Shown in pieces: positions 61,604 to 64,000 of a stretch of DNA of 64,000 nucleotides (the stretch's first letter is position 1; each line of letters begins with the position of its first letter). Below the pieces are notes generated by a model that searched no databases, was not told the origin of the DNA, and saw only the letters and a list, made by a program, of their open reading frames with translations. Position numbers and translations under genes: made by a program. This DNA comes from Oasisia sp. SBJ-2009 (lineage: Eukaryota > Annelida > Polychaeta > Sabellida > Siboglinidae). Location: the NCBI GenBank assembly GCA_964017155.1, contig OZ024858.1:27686687-27750686 (forward strand). Direction: 5' to 3'.

Positions 61604-62805
61604 GATTTAATTGCAAACCAGTTATAAAAACGATGGAAACAAATTCAATACACAATTGCCTGTATTTTTCTTGAACATTTAACATTATGACAATGAATGT
61701 CCTTTCAGGCCGGAGCCACCCAATCCAATCTCAGAACTTGCGTCGCAGCAAGGCTGGGCAAGCAAAACGCACAACCGATGCTCCATATGAGACAGTGCCC
61801 CGCGATGGCCGGCCGTTGCAAGGGAAAGAGTCAACTCCCCCACGACCTATCCCAGGTCGCGTTGGTGACAATGTCGGTGCTGCCGCGCACAAGTATGGTG
61901 ACAAGCCAAAGGGAGATGAGGTGGACATCGAAGAGGCTCAAGAGGCGATGGTGTCGTCCCCTGAGGTGATGGCCTTCCAATCTCTTAACCAGAACCAGTC
62001 GGGCCACCGACACATGTCGCGGTTGCCGCACAAGAAACATGGTCAGTCAGGCGACATGGCAACCAACATGCAGGACATACAGATGGACGATCTGTCTGAC
62101 GCTGTGTTGGGGTCGACTCGCAGTAGAAAGCCTGTGTTGCGCCGTGTTACTTCGGTATCAGGCGGAGGGAGGACGCGCAGCAGTTCACACAGCCCGTGTT
62201 CTATGGCGCACCAACGTGGCGGTGGACGACGATATCGTAGTTCAAACAGCCGCCAGCAGGAGGCAGTGGCATCGGACAACTGCGGTCGTACTGCGTCCTG
62301 CCCATCACTCCACCTGTTGGCGAGTTGTAGTAACATCGACGCAAACCGTCGACCGTCTACGACAAAGAGAAGACTCGAAGGTGTCCCCAAGACGCTGGCA
62401 CCAGCCCAGGCGCCATCACTGTCGTTGGTGTCATCCTGTGACGTCACATCCTCTGCGTCGAACATCGAACTCGGTTCGCCTGTCAAGATACTGCTTCCGG
62501 CTGCCTTCGAGAAAATACACAACCTCAGTGACTCGACATCTGGTAATTCGTTGACGTCGAGCAGCGGCGCTAGTGACGATGCAGCAAATACAAGGCCGGT
62601 GTTGACAGTTGGTGCATGCCCAGCGGTTGGTGAGAGTACAGTGTCGGCCGAAGGTGTATTGTGTGAACGGCAAGACCTGGAGGGAACGACTGTGAAACAG
62701 TTGAGTCTCCTGGCACAAGTCATGTCCGGACATTCCGACGGTCACCAGGAAGCAGTCGAGCAGGATGGGACATTATCTGAGGAGCAAACATCGTTTCTTG
62801 ACTAG
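28093..62805 (+). CDS. CLEC16A: CLEC16A, full length (23 coding exons, 1223 codons)
   Basis: Orthologue of human CLEC16A, Drosophila ema and C. elegans gop-1, an endolysosome-associated regulator of mitophagy and endosome maturation that in mammals works with the ubiquitin ligase RNF41. Exons: 28093-28169, 31381-31509, 32633-32766, 34753-34820, 35076-35156, 35561-35666, 37747-37870, 38944-39133, 40628-40678, 41687-41791, 45016-45199, 48042-48204, 48649-48749, 49305-49357, 49912-49981, 51321-51475, 52095-52145, 55311-55439, 56303-56423, 56899-56941, 57652-57760, 59137-59467, 61709-62805. All phases agree and the frame closes exactly. The FPL domain spans about residues 45-195 ([11 protein letters not shown] at 59-69, HKFDFSDEE at 128-136, [16 protein letters not shown] from 159). 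[16 protein letters not shown] lies at 626-641. Residues 859-1223 are a Ser-rich, probably disordered tail longer than the human one (human total 1053). Despite its name no C-type lectin domain is seen. Confidence 0.95.
28456..28883. mobile_element. 428-bp foldback element with about 173-bp inverted arms, CLEC16A intron 1
   Basis: Arms 28456-28628 and 28711-28883 are reverse complements along nearly their whole length with scattered mismatches, starting GGTAATCTTATACT. The unpaired centre is only about 80 bp. An ATG with a short Cys-containing frame in the left arm is not convincing as coding. No target duplication was identified. Confidence 0.85.
28905..29140 (-). repeat. Dispersed repeat, partner of 14030-14290
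   Basis: Reverse-oriented, gapped match to 14030-14290, including TTTTCGTAAGTA and GGAGGAATTTTATCAGA. It directly follows the foldback element. Confidence 0.55.
29141..30909. other. CLEC16A intron 1, remaining part
   Basis: AT-rich intron sequence with a short TATATG repeat near 29535-29570 and an imperfect direct repeat (ATACTGATTTGTGT at about 29618 and 29674). No gene seen. Confidence 0.5.
30910..31199 (-). mobile_element. Short MITE-like element, family 1, copy 3
   Basis: Starts CTTTATGCAGAGACCTG and ends CCTGCATAAAGCCC, with GGACGGGT words near the start. Same orientation as copy 2. It lies 181 bases before CLEC16A exon 2. Confidence 0.75.
31381..31509 (+). CDS. CLEC16A: CLEC16A exon 2
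   Basis: Residues 26-68. Start of the FPL domain with [20 protein letters not shown]. Acceptor TTGTTGCAG, donor GTATGT. Confidence 0.93.
32633..32766 (+). CDS. CLEC16A: CLEC16A exon 3
   Basis: Residues 69-113, FFLEKNML and [13 protein letters not shown]. Donor GTAAGT; a 97-bp tandem array starts about 30 bases further on. Confidence 0.93.
32798..33740. repeat. 97-bp tandem array interrupted by a transposon, CLEC16A intron 3
   Basis: About four units with core GGCAATTATTAGCAGGAACT and CAGTGTCTTCAATCATCCAG. The first unit is split by the element at 32825-33347; without that element the array begins about 30 bases from the exon 3 donor. One unit has a short GACTTATATGCATATAAGTC palindrome at 33634. 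Confidence 0.9.
32825..33347. mobile_element. 523-bp inverted-repeat element with CAG target duplication
   Basis: Begins GGGCCAGTTTCATAAAGC and ends CTATGAAACTGGGCC. CAG occurs once on each side (32822-32824, 33348-33350), while sibling units of the host array read ATCCAGGCTGG without an insert, giving the empty site. The 3-bp duplication suits the PIF/Harbinger group, but no transposase is present. Confidence 0.88.
33750..34439. other. CLEC16A intron 3, AT-rich part
   Basis: AT-rich with a possible degenerate dispersed repeat around 33830-34120; no gene recognised. Confidence 0.4.
34440..34660 (+). pseudogene. Short LINE reverse transcriptase C-terminal remnant, CLEC16A intron 3
   Basis: A plus-strand frame reads [20 protein letters not shown], matching the RTE-like LINE segment before RRILNIRWPDTISN. 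The reading frame degenerates after it. Confidence 0.5.
34753..34820 (+). CDS. CLEC16A: CLEC16A exon 4
   Basis: Residues 114-136, [20 protein letters not shown]. Acceptor GTTTCCAG, donor GTTTGT. Confidence 0.93.
35076..35156 (+). CDS. CLEC16A: CLEC16A exon 5
   Basis: Residues 137-163, [20 protein letters not shown]. Acceptor GTGTCTAG, donor GTAAGC. Confidence 0.93.
35334..35545. repeat. 118-bp tandem duplication upstream of exon 6
   Basis: ATTGATTTCCAATATTAGAT and the following sequence occur at 35335 and 35453. The second copy ends about 15 bases before the exon 6 acceptor. Confidence 0.8.
35561..35666 (+). CDS. CLEC16A: CLEC16A exon 6
   Basis: Residues 164-198, end of the FPL domain: [21 protein letters not shown] 118-bp tandem duplication (35334-35545) lies just upstream. 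Confidence 0.93.
35667..37746. other. CLEC16A intron 6
   Basis: Contains a degenerate repeat of CCACCTGTTTTTGGAGCCA type at about 36070-36240 and a CACACG simple repeat at 37503-37557. No gene or transposon end recognised in the rest. Confidence 0.5.
37747..37870 (+). CDS. CLEC16A: CLEC16A exon 7
   Basis: Residues 199-239, [20 protein letters not shown]. Acceptor CCTGCAG, donor GTACGT. Confidence 0.93.
38095..38632 (+). repeat. Composite dispersed repeat, CLEC16A intron 7
   Basis: A degraded family 1 element (ending GGATGGGTCTCTGCTCTC) is followed by an AT-rich block beginning AGTATGACTCTGTTTAATAG and ending AAACACCCAAATAAATAACT. The same two blocks in the same order occur at 58053-58656. 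Confidence 0.7.
38633..38912. repeat. 17-bp minisatellite upstream of CLEC16A exon 8, about 16 units
   Basis: Unit GACCGTGTGTCGGTGCT with C/T and G/A variants. It ends about 30 bases before the exon 8 acceptor. Frames across it are artefacts. Confidence 0.93.
38944..39133 (+). CDS. CLEC16A: CLEC16A exon 8
   Basis: Residues 240-303, [19 protein letters not shown] and [17 protein letters not shown] 17-bp array ends about 30 bases before its acceptor. Confidence 0.93.
39361..39523. repeat. TATG and TA microsatellites, CLEC16A intron 8
   Basis: ATGT/TATG repeats followed by long TA runs. Confidence 0.9.
39786..40595. repeat. GT-rich 14-bp minisatellite upstream of CLEC16A exon 9
   Basis: Begins with a GTGC run, then about 50 units based on GTGTGTGTGGTGTC with TCATGT, TCACGG and TGGTGTGG variants. 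It ends about 30 bases before the exon 9 acceptor. It produces three overlapping long frames, all artefacts. Confidence 0.93.
40628..40678 (+). CDS. CLEC16A: CLEC16A exon 9
   Basis: Residues 304-320, a short exon [17 protein letters not shown] matching human PKISLPVSLYLLSQ. The GT-rich array of intron 8 ends about 30 bases upstream. Confidence 0.9.
40679..41686. other. CLEC16A intron 9
   Basis: AT-rich, with AAATAAAT runs at 41330-41510; no gene or element end recognised. Confidence 0.5.
41687..41791 (+). CDS. CLEC16A: CLEC16A exon 10
   Basis: Residues 321-355, [20 protein letters not shown]. Phase 0 at both ends. Confidence 0.92.
42620..42838. repeat. Likely dispersed repeat next to the hAT-like element
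   Basis: TAATAATAATAACTTATTTT followed by ATAAAGCGCAGGTTCCAATA, a word pattern seen in short repeats of marine invertebrates (from memory). No second copy in this window. Confidence 0.35.
42847..44918. mobile_element. 2.07-kb non-autonomous hAT-like element, CLEC16A intron 10
   Basis: Ends TAGGGATGGGACGAT and ATCGTCCTATCCCTA are inverted repeats with one mismatch, flanked by an exact 8-bp duplication GTGAGCAG (42839-42846 and 44919-44926). No transposase frame is present. Inside it are another element (43467-44227) and a GAGGGGTTCTACTGTA-type repeat end at about 44755-44782. Confidence 0.93.
43467..44227. mobile_element. 761-bp element nested inside the hAT-like element
   Basis: Perfect 13-base inverted ends CAGGGGTAGAACT/AGTTCTACCCCTG, flanked by TATATG on both sides (43461-43466, 44228-44233). 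Several ACTAGTCCG/CGGACTAGT words lie within about 130 bases of each end, as subterminal transposase-binding repeats of hAT elements do. No coding frame. Confidence 0.9.
45016..45199 (+). CDS. CLEC16A: CLEC16A exon 11
   Basis: Residues 356-416, a charged, less conserved segment ([16 protein letters not shown], then [17 protein letters not shown]). Acceptor TCTCTCAG; the donor GTGGGT is the first base of the 35-bp array. Confidence 0.88.
45200..47092. repeat. 35-bp minisatellite starting at the CLEC16A exon 11 donor, about 54 units
   Basis: Unit GTGGGTAAATGTTAGGTCTG plus ATGGAGGGCGGATGG. It starts at intron base 1, so the true donor is the first unit's GTGGGT. A variant pattern (two GGAAGGC units, then GAATGTTAGGGCGG and GGAGAGTGG) recurs 420 bp later (45880 and 46300), a 12-unit higher-order duplication. 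Confidence 0.97.
47365..47445 (+). repeat. Possible tRNA-derived SINE fragment
   Basis: TGGTGTAGCATTATAGGTTG resembles a pol III A box and GGATCGAATCC a B box about 35 bases later. Single copy in the window. Confidence 0.35.
47446..48041. other. CLEC16A intron 11, 3' part
   Basis: AT-rich, no gene seen. Confidence 0.4.
48042..48204 (+). CDS. CLEC16A: CLEC16A exon 12
   Basis: Residues 417-470, acidic and Ser/Thr-rich ([20 protein letters not shown]), corresponding to the acidic linker of the human protein. Confidence 0.88.
48649..48749 (+). CDS. CLEC16A: CLEC16A exon 13
   Basis: Residues 471-504, [20 protein letters not shown] and [13 protein letters not shown]. Confidence 0.92.
49305..49357 (+). 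CDS. CLEC16A: CLEC16A exon 14
   Basis: Residues 505-522, [18 protein letters not shown]. The acceptor is CCAAG rather than the more usual CAG. Confidence 0.85.
49912..49981 (+). CDS. CLEC16A: CLEC16A exon 15
   Basis: Residues 523-545, [20 protein letters not shown]. Acceptor TTTGTAG, donor GTAAGG. Confidence 0.9.
49982..51320. other. CLEC16A intron 15
   Basis: AT-rich. 51185-51240 (GTATATGGGTTTTGACCTGAAA then AATAAATTTATTTG) looks like the 3' tail of a non-LTR retroposon on the plus strand; otherwise nothing recognised. Confidence 0.4.
51321..51475 (+). CDS. CLEC16A: CLEC16A exon 16
   Basis: Residues 546-597, [20 protein letters not shown] and [20 protein letters not shown]. Confidence 0.93.
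52095..52145 (+). CDS. CLEC16A: CLEC16A exon 17
   Basis: Residues 598-614, [17 protein letters not shown]. The 56-bp array begins about 30 bases after its donor. Confidence 0.93.
52176..54765. repeat. 56-bp minisatellite near the CLEC16A exon 17 donor, about 46 units
   Basis: Unit contains CACACATTAATCCAGACAGA and TGGGTGGACTGTTAGATATG. Three subtypes differ at one spot: GTGAGTTGG, GTGAGATGG and GTAAGATGG, clustered along the array. Each subtype carries a donor-like GTRAGW. It starts about 30 bases into the intron. Confidence 0.97.
54766..55310. other. CLEC16A intron 17, 3' part
   Basis: Nothing recognised. A stretch near 55190-55275 resembles 61300-61390 (TTACTAATNTTGCTTG and TTTTAAGTATAG...AATAATT), so it is a dispersed repeat lying just before exons 18 and 23 respectively. 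Confidence 0.5.
55311..55439 (+). CDS. CLEC16A: CLEC16A exon 18
   Basis: Residues 615-657, [20 protein letters not shown], one of the best conserved blocks of the family. Confidence 0.95.
55961..56211. repeat. Tandem duplication of about 137 bp upstream of exon 19
   Basis: ACTAGATTTTATGATATATA and flanking sequence occur twice with small differences. It ends about 90 bases before the exon 19 acceptor. Confidence 0.8.
56303..56423 (+). CDS. CLEC16A: CLEC16A exon 19
   Basis: Residues 658-697, [20 protein letters not shown] then [10 protein letters not shown]. Donor GTGAGT. Confidence 0.93.
56899..56941 (+). CDS. CLEC16A: CLEC16A exon 20
   Basis: Residues 698-711, [14 protein letters not shown], a small exon matching human NNSDLIACTVITKD. 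Confidence 0.9.
57145..57285 (+). repeat. Non-LTR retroposon 3' tail, CLEC16A intron 20
   Basis: GGAGGACCACATTGGAAATA through GCCAAATAAACTCA, repeated in reverse at 59795-59905. It ends in AATAAA as CR1-like tails do. Confidence 0.6.
57652..57760 (+). CDS. CLEC16A: CLEC16A exon 21
   Basis: Residues 712-748, [20 protein letters not shown] and WGVVTF. Confidence 0.93.
57825..58012 (-). pseudogene. LINE ORF2 C-terminal end, antisense in intron 21
   Basis: The minus strand reads [20 protein letters not shown] then [15 protein letters not shown] and ends TGDEEDK before a stop and a TAAG repeat, the typical end of RTE-like LINE proteins. Confidence 0.7.
58053..58345 (+). mobile_element. Short MITE-like element, family 1, copy 4
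   Basis: Starts GGGCTTTATGCAGGATAAAA and ends GACGGGTGGACGGGTCTCT. Same orientation as the 11639 copy and directly followed by the AT-rich block also found after 38280. Confidence 0.8.
58346..58656 (+). repeat. AT-rich block of the composite repeat
   Basis: Starts TATGACTCTGTTCAGTAGTG and ends GAACACCCAAATAACTAGAC, matching 38340-38625 with gaps. Confidence 0.7.
58690..59045 (-). pseudogene. LINE ORF2 C-terminal region, nearly open, antisense in intron 21
   Basis: The minus strand reads [20 protein letters not shown], then [20 protein letters not shown], then [19 protein letters not shown], and continues to [12 protein letters not shown]. This is the C-terminal end of an RTE-like LINE ORF2. 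Better preserved than the other LINE pieces here; it ends 91 bases before exon 22. Confidence 0.75.
59137..59467 (+). CDS. CLEC16A: CLEC16A exon 22
   Basis: Residues 749-858, [20 protein letters not shown], then [20 protein letters not shown]. The last conserved segment before the variable tail. Confidence 0.93.
59530..60179. mobile_element. 650-bp element with roughly 90-bp inverted ends, CLEC16A intron 22
   Basis: 59530-59618 and 60090-60179 are reverse complements with a few mismatches (CGCTTACATTTTTCCGG at the tips, AAAATCATCAATGTGCAGCG at the inner ends). CCAA flanks both sides and may be a 4-bp duplication. The interior holds a retroposon 3' tail at 59795-59905 in reverse orientation. 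Confidence 0.85.
60530..61040 (+). pseudogene. CR1-like reverse transcriptase remnant, CLEC16A intron 22
   Basis: Starts with [19 protein letters not shown], the palm motif near the catalytic site, then [20 protein letters not shown]. It then jumps to [40 protein letters not shown] and [15 protein letters not shown]. The FADD segment between them is missing, so it is deleted and stop-ridden. Confidence 0.8.
61490..61600. repeat. ATAC and AC microsatellites, CLEC16A intron 22
   Basis: ACGT/ATAC repeats followed by a long AC run about 110 bases before exon 23. Frames across it are artefacts. Confidence 0.9.
61709..62805 (+). CDS. CLEC16A: CLEC16A exon 23, long tail exon with stop
   Basis: Residues 859-1223 and TAG. 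Rich in Ser, Gly, Arg, Gln and Thr with no domain seen; likely disordered. GC-rich coding composition continues to the stop. Acceptor CCTTTCAG gives [17 protein letters not shown]. Confidence 0.9.
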
Positions 62806-64000
62806 CTTGTAAATATGCACATGTATATATATATAACCAGTATTGTATTCCACGCGGCCTTCATTCCTCATTCTCAGTTCTTGCAGAGCTTTTATTGAAA
62901 GCGAGATCTTACGGTTCATATTACGCACCCGGTTGTTGTATATAGATTTTCCCGGTTTGTGCCTCATATGGCGTAAACTGTATTTAGGCATTTTATTTAC
63001 TGTTTGGTTTATCAATACACTTATAATAGGAGATTTATTACCATCATGTTTGCATGGAAATATTTGATCACGTTACGTAATAATATAAACACCATGCACA
63101 GTTTTGGCTGCACAACTATTCTCGCCATGCAGGTTTTAAAGATACTAAATTTCATTTGTCTTTAGGTCATTAAATCTTGGAATTTTATTTGATGCAAAAA
63201 ATGTGAATTTGTTACGTGTCTTGTTTCTACATTTCACAATTTCTCTCGTGTCCTCTCCACATGGTTATCACTGACATATTTTTAAGTTTTGCAATACGGA
63301 ATTAAACAAATTAGTATGAACCAGGTGTAATGCTTTTTGGATGAATAACCAAGCCAGTACAAAAGTATAATTATATGGGCCAACAAATGAGGTACGCAGG
63401 ATGGAGAATATAACAGTAACAGTGATTGTGTATCCTGGTCAGGACATGTGGTACAGGGCTATGTTACCATATAGCATACTGTATATAATACACCTTGTAA
63501 TCGTATTGTGTGGGGGAGGTGGGCGAACCTCAAGTATATCAAATTTATATGAGTGAGTGCGGGGTCAGTTTCCCACAATTTTAGATGATCGCTGGAATTT
63601 TTTATGTTTTATTCAACATAAATATGCCCCAGGCCTTGTATAAACTTCGGCACTTATGTAGGGGAAGTAGGGGCATGTCCACACACTTAAGGTGAAACAA
63701 GCTATAGATAATGCACTGTGTGTGCTAAGAGGGTGATATTTATAATTCAGAATGAGAAATCATATTACTTTGTTGTTAGTTAGTTAAGAAATCGCATATC
63801 CTATCGGATATTTAAATATTTGGTCAAATGTAGAAGCATAGCTTTGTGCGGACATGCCCCCAAGGTACGGGGCATAACCGCACACTGTGTGCGGTAATGC
63901 TCCAGGAATGGCGAAACAATAGCTGGTCTCACAGAGCTGACCATTAACTGCAATAATAATATGTATTGGTATGTGTACACTACTGACACGTGCATTACTC
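62806..64000 (+). other. CLEC16A 3' UTR and downstream flank
   Basis: No AATAAA was found after the stop; the variants ATTAAA at 63169-63174 and 63301-63306 are candidates for the polyadenylation signal. The rest is AT-rich, with no further gene recognised. GGGGCATGTCC-like words recur at about 63670 and 63850. Confidence 0.45.

Noticed and set aside
62043..62723. 226-codon minus-strand frame opposite the last CLEC16A exon
   Set aside because: Shadow of a GC-rich coding exon; no domain seen.

Overview
The window is a piece of an animal nuclear genome: long AT-rich introns, canonical GT-AG splice sites, many transposon remnants and unusually many tandem repeats. It is a marine invertebrate by its gene content and its mix of RTE/CR1-type LINEs, a Gypsy element, hAT-like elements and many small inverted-repeat elements. 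A mollusc or other lophotrochozoan seems likely, but amphioxus cannot be excluded; this is inference.

Three complete protein genes can be assembled by joining exons with consistent phase. Two are paralogous PLP-dependent L-threonine aldolases on the minus strand, arranged in tandem. Copy A (940-9997) has 9 exons and 418 codons; copy B (19054-26356) has 9 exons and 412 codons. Both keep the lysine, aspartate, arginine and histidines of the active site. The third is CLEC16A (28093-62805, plus strand): 23 coding exons giving 1223 codons, with the N-terminal FPL domain and the conserved central region. Its start lies head to head with threonine aldolase copy B, 1.7 kb away.

Region by region: 1-939 is the 3' flank of aldolase copy A. 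940-9997 is copy A, with introns inflated by a 35-bp array (about 58 units), a 33-bp array (about 36 units) and a hAT transposase remnant. 9998-19053 is intergenic and packed with transposon debris: an RTE-like LINE broken by an inverted-repeat element, two copies of a short MITE-like family, a second LINE remnant, and a Gypsy RNase H fragment abutting a 39-bp array. 19054-26356 is copy B. 26357-28092 is the divergent promoter region. 28093-62805 is CLEC16A, with introns holding hAT-like, foldback and MITE elements, LINE remnants and large tandem arrays. 62806-64000 is its 3' UTR and flank.

The most striking feature is that nearly all of the tandem arrays sit at splice junctions. Several start exactly at, or within about 35 bp of, a 5' splice site, and others end within about 35 bp of a 3' splice site. 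In the aldolase genes the unit is itself a copy of the end of exon 8 plus its splice donor, so each unit carries a decoy donor. From memory, exon-intron-junction minisatellites have been described in amphioxus; here the same behaviour is seen in three genes and several introns of one window. The two aldolase copies serve as internal controls: one intron has about 36 units where its paralogue has a single ancestral unit.

The enzymes and CLEC16A have no obvious shared pathway. Threonine aldolase cleaves threonine or allo-threonine to glycine and acetaldehyde; CLEC16A acts in endolysosomal trafficking and mitophagy.
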